Assembly: GCA_963575745.1 (NCBI GenBank) | Contig: CAUYUJ010015497.1 | Span: forward strand, 74,001-111,065 | Direction of reading: 5' to 3' | DNA: 37,065 nt | DNA from: Prorocentrum cordatum | Lineage: Eukaryota; Sar; Dinophyceae; Prorocentrales; Prorocentraceae | Part shown: piece by piece, positions 1 through 10,039 of the stretch | Layout of the letters: every line of letters starts with the position of its first letter | How positions within the stretch are numbered: position 1 is the stretch's first letter | Notes under the pieces: generated by a model | The model's input: only the letters and a program-made list of their open reading frames with translations | What the model was told of the DNA's origin: nothing | The model's database searches: none | Position numbers and translations under genes: made by a program

Positions 1-133
1 TCAAACAATATTCAAAAAAGAGTCAACAAAATATTCAAACATCGTCCCAGGACTATTGTTTGAGTATTTCTGAATCCACCGACCCTGTCGGAGTGTGGAA
101 GACGCATCCCGGCGTCGTCGTCTTACGTGGAAC

Positions 134-135
<2 letters not shown>

Positions 136-182
<47 letters not shown>

Positions 183-188
183 TCGTCA
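136..188. repeat. (GTC)n microsatellite
   Basis: Nearly pure CGT/GTC triplets with CAT interruptions at the right end. Similar tracts occur at 6160-6440 and 36620-36712, each close to the GGCGGCAC motif. Confidence 0.95.
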
Positions 189-319
189 TCGCCCGAAATA
201 CAAGGAAATCGAACACGAAACAGAAGGACATCGTAGTGGCGAAGCCCCTCCCTACCTTCCCCAGCGCGGGGGTGGAGGGGTGTGGGGGGGAAGTCGGGGG
301 GGGGGGGGGCAGATACGCA

Positions 320-630
320 TCCCCCTCCCCTCCCCCTCCTCTCCTCCTCCTCCTGCTCTCCTCCTTCTCCCTCCTCCTTCCTCCTCCTCCTCCTCCTCCT
401 CCTCCTCCTAATCGTCCCCCCCCTCCCTCCCCCTCCTCCTCCTCTCCTCCTCCTCCTCCTCCTCCTCCTCCTCCTCCTCCTCCTCCTCTCCTCATCCTCA
501 TCCTCATCCTCTCATCCTCCTCCCTCCTCGTCCTCCTCCCCGTCCTCCTCCTCCTCCTCCTCCTCGTCCTCCTCCTCCTCTTCCTCCTCCTCCTCCTCCT
601 CCTCCGCCTGTTCCTCCGCCTGTTCCTCCG
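320..630. repeat. (TCC)n microsatellite with interruptions
   Basis: Long pyrimidine tract of CCT/TCC triplets, interrupted by CCCC runs, CTCATC blocks and a duplicated CCGCCTGTTCCT stretch near 606-630. Confidence 0.95.
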
Positions 631-762
631 CCACGTCTTCATTTACCTCCGACGTCTTATCACGCATCCCGTCACCCTCGAGGACCGAGGTATCCAGGGT
701 CGGCGGCACTGGCCGTAAGGCCTTAGCAATATTCCTGCCGTAGGGGGACCTGCCCGACTTAA

Positions 763-1245
763 CCCGAAGAGGTCGCCTCTCCCATGCCCAGGGCCACCCC
801 TGCACGTGGCCGAGGGGAGGCCGGCGGGCCGCCGGGGCGCGACCCCGTTCCCTCGCGCCCTCACCCTTCTGCCCCGGCTGCTCGGCGCCCAGGGGCCCCG
901 GGCATCTGGCGCTTCCCATGCCTCTCCTGCCCTTTTCCTGCTTCTCCTTCTCCTCCTCCTCCTGCTGCTGTTCCTCCTCACGGGGGCTGAGGGGGGGAAG
1001 CAAGCTAGGTGCGCTAGCGTCACATCTGACGTCCTACAGTAGGGGCCCGACAACAAGAAACCTTCCACAAGAAACCCAACCCTGAGACCTCAGGGCGTCC
1101 ATCGATGTTTGGTGTGGGCGCGTCACGCTTTCCGTAGCAAAACCATCGAAACCCAAGAAGCCCAGGGCACCATGGAGGTAAGCAGGTTGTTTCTTGGCAT
1201 GGGTCTCCACTGTGGGGCGCAGCACCGCTGGGCTCGGGGGGACGC
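763..1245. other. Unassigned G+C-rich DNA
   Basis: Short frames on both strands overlap and none resembles a known protein. A short CTC/CTG-rich stretch lies near 938-978. No RNA gene or signal was recognised. Confidence 0.5.
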
Positions 1246-1447
1246 AGCTCGGCGGCGAGCGAGGGTGGGGGAAGTGAGAAGGACAATGCCTTCTCAGAAG
1301 TTTGCAGGCCTCCCAGAAGGACTCCAGCCTTCTGACAGGTTTTCTGTGTCTTCGGTGAAGGCTCAGAGAACTTCTCAAAGGCGGGGGGGGCCTCAGAGGC
1401 TTCTGAAAAGGCCCGCCCCTTCCCACTTCCCCACAGGCTCGCCGCGG
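1246..1447. mobile_element. AGAAG-rich fold-back repeat, copy 1
   Basis: The left side reads GGGGGAAGTGAGAAGG and the right side CCCCTTCCCACTTCCCC, so the ends are inverted repeats. The body is full of short palindromes such as CCTTCTCAGAAG. Copies lie at 7403-7590 and 31421-31622 with the same order of CTTCTGA/TCAGAAG blocks and the same CTTCGG(G/T)GAAG(G/A) centre. It looks like a fold-back or MITE-like repeat without coding capacity. Confidence 0.65.
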
Positions 1448-1739
1448 GGTAAATCCCACCAGCCCTTTGGGCGACAGGTGGTCTAACGATGACTGCCTTT
1501 CCTCTTCCAAAATACCATCTTCCCCTTTTGGGAGGGGTTTATCACTGTTCCCCCTATTAACAAGCACCCCCTCCCCCAGGCGACTGGGGGCCAACAAGGG
1601 ACCATGACGACCCCCCCCCCACAACCCCTTGCAAAAAACAATACAAAACACACAATCTGCCTCCAAATTCGGAACATGCGCAGCCAACCCGATGCGCGTC
1701 CCCCCACCATACCTGTCAAAAAACAATACAGAGTACACT
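1448..1739. other. Unassigned DNA
   Basis: Mixed sequence with C runs near 1610-1620. Two similar stretches containing CAAAAAACAATACA lie near 1631-1650 and 1714-1735, a hint of a short direct repeat. No gene recognised. Confidence 0.4.
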
Positions 1740-1862
1740 TGGCGGAGGCGGCGGCGGCTGCGGCGGTGGCTGTGCGGCGGTGGCGGTAGCGGCAGCGGCT
1801 GCGGCGGCGGCAGCGGCAGCGGCGGCGGCGGCGGCGGCGGAGGCGGTGGTGGCGGCGGCGGA
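1740..1862. repeat. (GGC)n microsatellite with GCT and GGT interruptions
   Basis: Nearly continuous GGC/GCG triplets. The poly-Gly, poly-Ala and poly-Arg readings in different frames are by-products. Confidence 0.95.
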
Positions 1863-2159
1863 TTGGCCCCCAGTAGCTACCCATCCAAAGACGACTGCTG
1901 AATATGCTGAGGCTCGGGCCAGACTCGGGTGCTACGTATGTGTTGGGAGGGCGGGTGGGAGTGAGCGAGACGGCTTGCGGGCGGGGCGGAGGTCTTGACC
2001 CCTCCCCATACCCCCTCCCCTGGACCTGGACGGGGGCGGAATCGAGCGGTCAGAGCGGTCCTTTTTCGGCCCCTGGGAGGGCCTATGTTTGGCACCACTC
2101 ACGAGGATCGTGGCCTCCGATGGGGGGGAATCTAGGACCCCCCCTCTTTTGACCGACCG
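1863..2159. other. Unassigned G+C-rich DNA
   Basis: No gene, RNA or repeat family recognised between the GGC tract and the minisatellite. Confidence 0.4.
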
Positions 2160-2445
2160 CATTCAAGATGGCCCCAAGAGGCGCTCCAGGGCTCCCAAGA
2201 GAGCCCCAAGACAGCCCCGTTGGGCCACAAGAGGGTCCCAAAAGGGTCCCAAAAGAGCCCCGAGACGGCTCCAAAAGGCCCCCAAGCGGCCTCAGAGAGC
2301 CCAAGATGACCTCCAAGATGGCTCAGATAACCCAAGCTGGCTCAAGATGGCTCCCAAGATGCCCCAAACGGCCCCAAGACCGCTCCAAGAGCGCCCAAGA
2401 GCGCTCCAAGAGAGCCCCAAGAAGCGGTTTGCGGGCTCCTGAGGA
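2160..2445. repeat. Degenerate CCCAAGAGxG minisatellite
   Basis: A motif of about 10-11 bp (CCCCAAGAGG, GCTCCAAGAG, CCCAAGATGG) is repeated with many substitutions. It is open in several frames on both strands, giving Pro/Lys/Arg-rich or Trp/Gly/Leu-rich peptides, so open frames here are not evidence of coding. Confidence 0.8.
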
Positions 2446-2604
2446 GGGAGCTGAGTTGGACCCCCCCCATCCTGCAATCGATGGCCTCGAAGATGATCGC
2501 AAGAAGCCTTCCAGGGTTACCAAGAGGGTGCCAAGAGGGCCCCCCAAACTCCCAGAGAGCACCAGCAGCAGCAGCAGTCGCAAGAATAACCTCTAGATGG
2601 TTCC

Positions 2605-2755
2605 ATGAGTCCTCGTGGTCGTCGTCCTCATCCTAGTCCTCGTCCTCCTCGTCCTCGTCCTCTTCCGCGTCCTCGTCCTCCTATTCCTCCTCGTCCTCAT
2701 CCTCCTCCTCTTGTTCCTCCTCCTCCTCCTCCTCCTCTTCCCCTCGCCCCCACGC
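2605..2755. repeat. (TCC/TCG)n tract
   Basis: Mixed CCTCGT and CCTCCT hexamers passing into pure TCC triplets. Confidence 0.9.
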
Positions 2756-3203
2756 GGCCCCAGAGATGGCCCGAAGACGCCTTCCACGGCCCCCCCCTTG
2801 CTCCCAGAGATCTCTCGGTTCACCCTGGTTGCTCGCTTTGTTTCCCTCGATGTGTCTCTTCGTCCTTTTTCCGTCAGCTCTCATAAGCAGGGCTTTCTGA
2901 ATGGTCTGGTGGGCAGACGCGAAGTGTGAAGAATTACAGTGAGGGTGGGGTAGGGACAGAGGTATGGACGAAGGACGTCACTCTGGATGGCCCCTGGAGT
3001 CAAGAACTGCGAGCATCCAGCTGGGCTCGTTCTCCAACCCCCCTGGGATGACCCCCCGCTCTACGAACCCTCGAACAGCTAGGCCTATACCCAAGTCCAC
3101 TGGGAAAACCGTGGCGGCCTGCTGTCCGGCCCACTCCCCTGGGGTGGAGGCAGATGTCGGAAATCGGAGCTCCCCTTGGGCCCCCGATGGTCAAGCTTTA
3201 ACA
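2756..3203. other. Unassigned DNA
   Basis: Ordinary-complexity sequence with short overlapping frames only. Nothing recognised. Confidence 0.4.
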
Positions 3204-3316
3204 TCGGAAAATCGCGCCGCATCCCCAATGCATCGCCGATGCACCAGCGACGTCGGAACGGATAAACTCGGACTCCAGATCACGCCGCATCGGCGATGCG
3301 GCGAGTTTTTCCGAAC
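3204..3316. repeat. Nested inverted repeat
   Basis: Left arm TCGGAAAATCGCGCCGCATC (3204-3223) pairs imperfectly with the right arm GATGCGGCGAGTTTTTCCGA (3295-3314). Inside the right half, CGCCGCATC-GGC-GATGCGGCG (3283-3303) is a perfect 9-bp stem by itself. The outer segment CGGATAAACTCG can also pair with CGAGTTTTTCCG, so two folds compete. It may be a small fold-back repeat. Confidence 0.7.
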
Positions 3317-4510
3317 CCATCCTCTGGGCCCGTTTTGGGAGAGGCCCGGGGAATAGAGACCCTGTTGAGATCGAGGCACCCCTGAGATATGGGCGTCGCA
3401 TTGTTTCGCTTCGCACTAGGCACCCGTCGCCCGGTTTTCCAGCCAGTGGTCCTCACAAATCGATCATGCTCGGGAAATGCTGCAGAAAGTTAGGGTCGAG
3501 GAGCCCAGTCGTGTCTTGAGCGGTGCTGCCTTGTTTCGCGACCCTGGACCTCCGAAGCTGCACAGAGATGCGCAGCCGCGCACGGCAGAGCCGCACGGCC
3601 GAAGGCCCCTCCCGGTGCAGGCCACCCTGCCGGGCGTGCGCTACCTCGGCTGGGAGATGTTCCCGCGGTGCACGCTCGTGGTCGTGGGCATCTGCGACGC
3701 CTCCCCTCGCTCGTGAAAGCTGGCGCAGGAGTGAAACCGCCGGCTGTCGCACCGATGCGGCGGGCATGCTCCTGGAATGGGTGGACCGCGTGCGCGCCGC
3801 TCGGCGCCCGCCAGGCGCGAACTGGTGAGAAATCCGCCTGCACGAAGCGCCACGCCTTCGGGGAACGAGCTGCAAGGGGCACCGCAGGGGAAGCGTCCAC
3901 GCACTCTGCACGATCCACCAGCGGCTGGTCAGAGTGCAAAGCCCTGGGCCATGCCCCGACGGCAGGTGGTGGCAGCCCACGCCGGTTTCCCCTCCTTCGC
4001 GCTGATGGTGTGCGGTCGGCGGGTAAGTCAGTACGAAGGCTGGCTACGATCATAGTCAATTGACCACCTCGTGTGGGAGCGAAGCCGAAACGATTGGCCC
4101 CAGGGAAAGTCGAGAGTAGCTCGCACCCCACACAGAAGGATACTCTTGCGAATGTCATCAGCCGCCTGCCCTCCTGTCTTCCACCTCCCCTTCGACCATC
4201 CCAGTCCCTCATCCAGAAGCGGGACACTCGGTTCACCGTACTGTCTCACAACAGGTGTACGTCGACCGTGGCCACCGCCTGAACGCTGAACTCTCGACGT
4301 GCACAAGCAGAGAAAAGGCGACTTCCGTGCACGATCGGGGGGGAAGCTCCGAACCGCTCAACTCCAACAGTCCCCTGGCTAAGTCGAAGCCTCTCCTCAG
4401 CCCCATTCGCCCCAGAGCCGGTGCGGGAGGAACGGAGCGAACGCCGAAGCCGTGTGTGCGCTCCGCGAGGGAGCCCGGCCGGGCCCACTTTCGGACGTCG
4501 CGTGGAGGCC
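3317..4510. other. Unassigned DNA with overlapping long frames
   Basis: The longest frame runs on the minus strand from 4236 to 3490 (248 codons), and other frames overlap it on both strands. Its Arg/Ala/Pro-rich product shows no motif I recognise, and G+C-rich DNA makes such frames likely by chance. No exon structure could be argued. Confidence 0.35.
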
Positions 4511-4758
4511 GTGGCCTCAAACACGTGACACGCAAGCAAATTCTTGGAGGCCTGGACATGGGCACCAACACAGGGGGTCGCCTCCAGGGGGGAAGATGAT
4601 CCCAGATTTCGGTGTTGGTGGTAATATTTCGGCCACCCTGGAAGCCAGAATATTACCACCATCACCGGGATCGGGAGCTTCTTCCCTCGGTGGAGGCACA
4701 CCGCCCAAATTGGTATTGGTGTCAACCTCTAGGCCTGCGAAATTCATGTGAAAGCCAC
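4511..4758. mobile_element. Long imperfect palindrome (fold-back element)
   Basis: The left arm (about 4511-4633) matches the reverse complement of the right arm (about 4644-4758) over roughly 115 bp with scattered mismatches and small gaps. The best-matched inner part is GGTGTTGGTGGTAATATT (4611-4628) against AATATTACCACCATCACC (4649-4666). The loop is only about 10 nt. This is the form of a MITE or inverted duplication, and its transcript would fold into one long hairpin. Protein-like frames across it read the palindrome twice. Confidence 0.75.
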
Positions 4759-5118
4759 CACTCACTGCTCCCCGCCGCCGAAGCCCATCGTAGGCCGTTT
4801 GTGTTTTGCTCGGGCCGCCTCTGCAGGGCCGCTGCCCAGATCTGGTCCCGCTCGGCGTCGGCGCGGGGGGCTCCCCTCCAAAGTGGGGGAGGCGGGGCTC
4901 GAAGCTGGCCCCCCCCCTCCGCCGCACACTCCCTCCGCTGGCGCGCATGCTGTAATGCTGCCCGGCCCGTCGTCGTCGCCCTTCTTCCCGTTCTTCCCCG
5001 CCACTGCTCAAACCCCAAAGCCATCCCCGTCAAAGCGACCGACCTCCATTTGTTTCCTTGTACACCTCACCTCGCGTTCTGCATGCGCAGGCTTTGGGTC
5101 TTTTGCTTGAAGGAATCG
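4759..5118. other. Unassigned DNA
   Basis: G+C-rich, with no recognised gene or repeat. Confidence 0.4.
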
Positions 5119-5478
5119 TTACGGTGCCTTTTCAACTACCTCGTCGTTGTCGTCAACGCCGTCGGCGTGATCATCATCGTCCTCGTTGTGGTCCGTGTCG
5201 TCGCCGTCGCAATCGACATCGGTGTCGCCGTCGTAGTCGTCGCCACCGTCGGCGTCGAAACTGTCGTTGTCAACATCCTTTGAGCCATCATGGTCGTCGT
5301 CGTCGTCATCGCCCATACCCGCCCGTTCGGGCCCACCCGCACGCTTGCTTAAACGGCCGCACGCCCTCTTCACTGCTCTCGCATGCGCCGTCGAGGACCG
5401 CAAACACAAGCAGCCGTTCCAGTGGCCGGCGTTGAAAGCTGTGGCATAACGTCTGCTGACTGAGAGAAGCGGCAACAC
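5119..5478 (-). CDS. Possible Asp-rich open reading frame, doubtful
   Basis: A 119-codon frame. The N-terminal half is mixed (Arg, Ala, Cys). The C-terminal half is very acidic, beginning GMGDDDDDDHDGSKDVDND and ending EVVEKAP before a stop. The acidic part corresponds to a degenerate GTC/GAC triplet tract (5125-5315), so it may be a decayed microsatellite. In its favour, the triplets vary more than in the pure tracts nearby and still avoid stops. No domain, splice signal or promoter supports it, and the start is arbitrary. Confidence 0.15.
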   Translation of the reverse strand: MLPLLSVSRRYATAFNAGHWNGCLCLRSSTAHARAVKRACGRLSKRAGGPERAGMGDDDDDDHDGSKDVDNDSFDADGGDDYDGDTDVDCDGDDTDHNEDDDDHADGVDDNDEVVEKAP

Positions 5479-5647
5479 AGCATAGCGTTAGGTCGGGCTT
5501 GTCCCCCAACAGGGGGATTTTGGACGAAAAATAATAATCCGCCGATCCGGCGTGTGAGTTTCTGAGAGCGTGGGCTTGAGCTCGCTCAAGCTTCGCTCTG
5601 CCGAAAGGGGGGGGGGACCTCATTTCCGACCTATTTCCGACCTAATT

Positions 5648-6150
5648 CAGTGCTTCGCCCCACCCCCCCCTGCAGAGCGGACCCCCCCCCTCTGCAGAGT
5701 GTCCCCCCCCCCTCTCCTGCAGCCAGCCCCCCCCCCCATGCAGAGCGGACCCCCCCTGCAGCCCCCTCCCCCCCCCCTCAGAGCGGACCCCCCCCCCTCC
5801 CCTGCACCCCCTTCCCTGCAAGCTGAGCAGAACCCCCCCTACCGAGCGAACCTTCCCTGCAGCCCCCTCCCCTGCAGAGCGGACCCCCCACCCCCCTCCC
5901 CTGCCCCCCCCACTTGCAGAGCAGACCCCCCTGCCTGTCCCCGCCCCAAGAGCGGACCCCCCCCCTGCCCCTGCAGCAGCCCGCTCCCCCCCTCCTCCCC
6001 CCCCCACCCCCCCTCCCCCTGCAGCAGGACCCCTCCCTCCTGCCGCCCCCCCCCCCCCCGCCTGCAGAGCGGACCCCCCCATCTCCCGCAGTCCCCCCCG
6101 CTGAGCGGACCCTGCCGACAGAGCCCCCCCCCCCCTGCAACCCAGCTCCC
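5648..6150. repeat. C-rich minisatellite with CTGCAGAGCGGA blocks
   Basis: Irregular repeats of CTGCAGAGCGGAC followed by runs of 5-10 C. The opposite strand carries many closely spaced G runs, so G-quadruplex or i-motif structures are possible. Pro-rich and Gly-rich frames here are repeat readings. Confidence 0.85.
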
Positions 6151-6159
6151 CCCCCGTCC

Positions 6160-6440
<281 letters not shown>

Positions 6441-6596
6441 ACAGGCACCCGGAGCGCCCCGGATCGGCGGCACTGGCCGGAGGCCACTACAATAAACACA
6501 TGTGCAATAATACGCAACAATAGTTAAAACATCGTTCCCAGATATTTGTTGCGTATGTTTGAATATTCCTCCCGTAGAGGGACGCGCCCGACTTAA

Positions 6597-7402
6597 ACAT
6601 GGTGTGAGATGTGTGGTCGCACGTTGGACACGCGCTTCGTGCTCTTCGTTGATCTACGACCCGCTGGCGCCACATCACTGTTAGCATGCAGGTGCGGTTT
6701 GGCCTACGAACGCGTCACTCCTCCCATTGAGGCGCATCCCATGTTTCCAGCTGCGGCAGTGTGATCGAGAGCGTCGCTCTTTTGAATGCCAGTCGGTCCA
6801 ATGACTCGGTGCAGCCATCCGCAGGGGGGGGGCGCTGGCCATCGCTCGGACGTCCATTCCCTGTGCATGCTTCGACTTCGCGCGTGCATTTTGTTCGCAA
6901 GGTGCTCCAAGATGCTCCTCGATAATCCTCGCCGAGAGAAAAGCCGAGCGATGCCAAGGGCGGAAGGGCTGCAGGAACAATATGCAGCTGCAGCGAGGAG
7001 AAGGAGCAGCAGCAGAGAGAGAGAGGACGCTCTGGCGGGCGGGATCGGGAATCCCCGCCCGACTGGGAAGCCTCGCCATGCATCGCCTTCTTTGCATTCC
7101 CAGTACGTTACGCCCCCTCTTAGAATTCTAGACTAAGACAATGGACTTCACTCGAACACCATTTTTAGACAGCTGCCCAAAGCCCGGATGCACGAAAACT
7201 CTGGGAAAAAGCGAAGCCCCGAGAAAACGCCCAGGGTCCAGTCCAGATTCTTGACCGTCTCAAACGAAGTCTGGAGTCCGTGACAGTTGCCGACGCTTTT
7301 TGTTTAAGCCGTCTGCTGGGTGCATGGAGTCGCGGTCGAAGAGGCGGGTTGCGCGAGCACCAGCACGCCTCTGCAGGGTACGGGGAAAGGGAGGAGGGCA
7401 TG
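6597..7402. other. Unassigned DNA
   Basis: Mixed-complexity sequence with overlapping frames on both strands (for example minus 7097-6681, 138 codons). No domain or RNA recognised. Confidence 0.4.
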
Positions 7403-7590
7403 GGTCGGCGGGGAGCGAGGGGGGGAAGTGAGGAGGAGAAGACCTTCTCAGCGGGCGGCGGGGCTCCTCAGAAGCCCTCGCGCCTTCTGAGACATTTCCT
7501 GTGCCTTCGGGGAAGGCTTAGAACGCTTCTCAGAGGGCCAGGGGACTTCCGAGCCCTCTGAGACGGCCCGCCCCTTCTCACACCCCCTCG
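7403..7590. mobile_element. AGAAG-rich fold-back repeat, copy 2
   Basis: It begins GTCGGCGGGGAGCGAGG and GGAAGTGAGGAGGAGAAG, and ends with a right arm near CCCCTTCTCACACCCC. The internal block order matches the copies at 1246-1447 and 31421-31622, including the central CTTCGGGGAAGG. Confidence 0.65.
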
Positions 7591-8017
7591 GGGATGGACA
7601 GAACCCCCTTTAGCAACACGTGGTTTCGAGAAAACGACCCCGGGCCCAAACCTGGCGGGCGCAAGCCTGCAATAAAAATGACGGCCGCGGCGCCCTCTCG
7701 AGAACCGACAACGGACAATTCACTCATCGACGCCTCAGGGTGGGGGTGTTTCTGTCCGAATGCAGAGACCCGATGTTTTTGAAGGGGCCCTGGGACACAC
7801 AAATCCGCCGGCCCCCTTGTGGGGCCACCAGGCTGTAGGCGCGGGTTCGCAGTTTCCAGTACCAGTTGTAGCTTGTAGTTTCCAGTGTTACAGTTCTGCT
7901 TCTTGCTGGTTACTGTAACTAGTTGACTGACCGCGCGAGGGGGGGGGCGGCCCAAACAAGACTTTTAGCACCCCCTGGGCGCGTTGTCTGAATTGCTGGG
8001 GGGGCTCGAAATCGACA
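7591..8017. other. Unassigned DNA
   Basis: No gene recognised. A short run of AGTTTCCAGT-type repeats lies near 7849-7888. Confidence 0.4.
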
Positions 8018-8761
8018 CCCCTCACGCAGATCCGCGGGGTCAGGGTCCAAAAACACAAGGGATTTGCCACATTTCTGAAATTCGGTGCCACCCCTCACGC
8101 AGATCCGCGGGGTCAGGGTCCAAAAACACATGGGGATTTGCCACATTTCTGAAATTCGGTGCCACCCCTCACGCAGATCCGCGGGGTCAGGGTCCAAAAA
8201 CACAGGGGATTTGCCACATTTCTGAAATTCGGTGCCACCCCTCACGCAGATCCGCGGGGTCAGGGTCCAAAAACACATGGGATTTGCCACATTTCTGAAA
8301 TTCGGTGCCACCCCTCACGCAGATCCGCGGGGTCAGGGTCCAAAAACACAGGGGATTTGCCACATTTCTGAAATTCGGTGCCACCCCTCACGCAGATCCG
8401 CGGGGATCAAAGTCCAAAAACACACGGGATTTGCCACATTTCTGAAATTCGGTGCCACCCCTCACGCAGATCCGCGGGGTCAGGGTCCAAAAACACAAGG
8501 GATTTGCCACATTTCTGAAATTCGGTGCCACCCCTCACGCAGATCCGCGGGGTCAGGGTCCAAAAACACATGGGATTTGCCACATTTCTGAAATTCGGTG
8601 CCACCCCTCACGCAGATCCGCGGGGTCAGGGTCCAAAAACACAGGGGATTTGCCACATTTCTGAAATTCGGTGCCACCCCTCACGCAGATCCGCGGGGTC
8701 AGGGTCCAAAAACATCGGGATTTGCCACATTTCTGAAATTCGGTGCCACCCCTCACGCACA
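8018..8761. repeat. 73-bp satellite, ten units plus a partial
   Basis: The segment CTCACGCAGATCCGCGGGG recurs at 8021, 8094, 8168, 8241, 8314, 8387, 8461, 8534, 8607 and 8680, with a partial copy at 8752, so the period is 72-74 bp. Units are nearly identical. The main variable site is just after AAAAACAC (AAGGG, ATGGGG, AGGGG, ATGGG, AGGGG, ACGGG, AAGGG, ATGGG, AGGGG, then ATCGGG). The order AAG-ATG-AGG occurs at units 1-3 and again at 7-9, pointing to amplification of multi-unit blocks. Unit 6 alone has GATCAAAGT in place of GTCAGGGT. Open frames here are repeat readings. Confidence 0.97.
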
Positions 8762-8765
8762 TCCA

Positions 8766-8890
8766 TCGCAAGGCGTGGTAACCCAAACTGCGAGTACTCC
8801 CTCGGCCCTTTAATCCCAAGGTGTGGTAACCAAGCTCGTAAACCATACACGTCTTACCAATCGCCCTGTGTGGTAACCCCTCTTGTGATC
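8766..8890. repeat. Three GTGGTAACC-containing repeats
   Basis: AAGGCGTGGTAACCC (8769), AAGGTGTGGTAACC (about 8818) and CCTGTGTGGTAACCCC (about 8864) are spaced 46-49 bp apart directly after the satellite. They look like a short decayed tandem repeat. Confidence 0.55.
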
Positions 8891-9026
8891 AGTTGGTTTT
8901 GCCGATTGCGAATCGGCATCGCATGAAGTTCTGATACTGCTGCACGACAGCGCCAAAGCCTCATGACTTAGCTCTTCCATGGCCCATTCTCCGAGAGAGG
9001 GGGCCGGCGGCAGGGGGCGAAGCCCT

Positions 9027-9180
9027 TACGGATAAATACACACACACACATAAAAAGACTCCCCATAGTTTCCCATATGTTCTGGGTTTTTGTCTTCCCT
9101 ACCACTTCCAAATTTTCCCATATTTTCTGGGGGATCGACGATTAATTGTGTCTGTGTGATTTTTTCCCTCCTGAGTTTTC
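9027..9180. repeat. Dispersed repeat with CCCATATTTTCTGGG, copy 1
   Basis: It runs from ATAAATACACACACAC to GATTAATTGTGTCTGTGTG and a T run before CCCTCCTGA. A second copy with the same order of motifs lies at 21546-21695. Internally, CCCATATGTTCTGGG and CCCATATTTTCTGGG form a direct repeat. Confidence 0.7.
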
Positions 9181-9800
9181 CAGTCTTCCCCCGGCGCTCC
9201 AGCGCCCCCTCCGCGCGCGCCCGCTCCCCCCGCACGCCTCCGCTCCCCCCCCGACGTCCGACGCGACCAGGGACGGCTCACAGCGGCGCGGAGGTCACGA
9301 CCAGGAGCCCCTTTTTCCTCCCAAAACGCTGCCTCGACAGGGCAGTTTTTAACACATGGGATTAATGTATGAATAAATGTATGCATAAGTTCATCGTCGT
9401 TTTTAACACTAGATCCCTGCACTTTTTTACTACATGATCCGCACGCGGAGCATGTATAAAAAAACGGCACTGTACATCCCACCGTCAGAGTGACAGACGC
9501 AAAATCTTCCCGCGACGTGGCGGCGCCCCGGGACCCTCCAAATTTCAATGCTCGCGCCGAGGAAGTTGGCGGCCGCAAGCGCAAGATGCCTGACCCCGCG
9601 GGCCGCGCTTCGCGCGCCGATCCGCATTCAAACTTGCGCCCCAATGGCCCTGGGCCTCGGGGAGGGCAACCGAATGCCTGCAGTGCTCTTCGTGGACGTT
9701 CGGATGTCAAGCCAGGGCTCGATACTAAACAGTGTTCTCCGTTTCTGTGTTGGCCTTCGTTTTCCCTCGCTCTGGCCTTCGTTCCGCCGTTGTTGCCAAA
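9181..9800. other. Unassigned DNA
   Basis: Mixed sequence, relatively A+T-rich near 9340-9480. Two TTTTTAACAC segments lie near 9345 and 9400. No gene recognised. Confidence 0.4.
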
Positions 9801-9887
9801 CATGATGGACCCACGAACCCGGAAAGGGATATAGACATGTGGAGCATGGACACGTTTTCACGATACCCAACTGGGCAACACCTCACG

Positions 9888-10018
9888 AAACATCCCACGA
9901 GACACCTCACGAAACATCCCACGAGACACCTCACGAAACATTCCACGAGACACCTCACGAAACATTCCACGAGACACCCCGCGAAACTTCCACGAGACAC
10001 CCCACGAAACATTCCACG
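9888..10018. repeat. 24-bp tandem block of copy A
   Basis: About five units of 24 bp, each made of two related 12-bp halves (ACACCTCACGAA and ACATCCCACGAG). One frame reads TPHETSHE repeats. The block is present in all five copies. Confidence 0.9.
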
Positions 10019-10039
10019 ACGACAGGCACCACTCAACCA

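Larger units (their letters stand above)
1..762 (+). mobile_element. Right-hand part of a TIR element with triplet-repeat cargo, left end outside window
   Basis: Positions 730-762 (ATTCCTGCCGTAGGGGGACC then TGCCCGACTTAA) match the right end shared by the TIR family described at 21061-21220. The family core CATCGTCCCAGG lies at 40-51, but it is followed by a damaged end-like stretch (72-93), so it may belong to a second, broken copy. Between them lie a (GTC)n tract (about 136-188), a (TCC)n tract (about 320-630) and a motif GGCGGCACTGGCCGTAAGGCC (703-723) also present at 6465-6485. The matching left end is not in the window. No protein is credible here: the Arg-, Ser- and Pro-rich frames are triplet-repeat readings. 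Confidence 0.6.

Noticed and set aside
1018-1055. Additional TIR end (ACGTCCTACAGTAGGGGCCCGAC)
   Set aside because: Only the GGGxCCGAC part and a CTACAG match. The spacing and order differ from the family ends.
2320-2350. Dinoflagellate spliced-leader relic (GGCTCAAG)
   Set aside because: Only eight bases match, inside a minisatellite, with none of the preceding leader sequence.
3283-3310. Rho-independent terminator (stem plus TTTTT)
   Set aside because: No upstream bacterial gene. The stem belongs to a larger inverted repeat in eukaryote-like DNA.
8018-8761. CRISPR array or tandem protein repeat
   Set aside because: The 73-bp unit is uniform throughout and not a multiple of 3, so it is a satellite.
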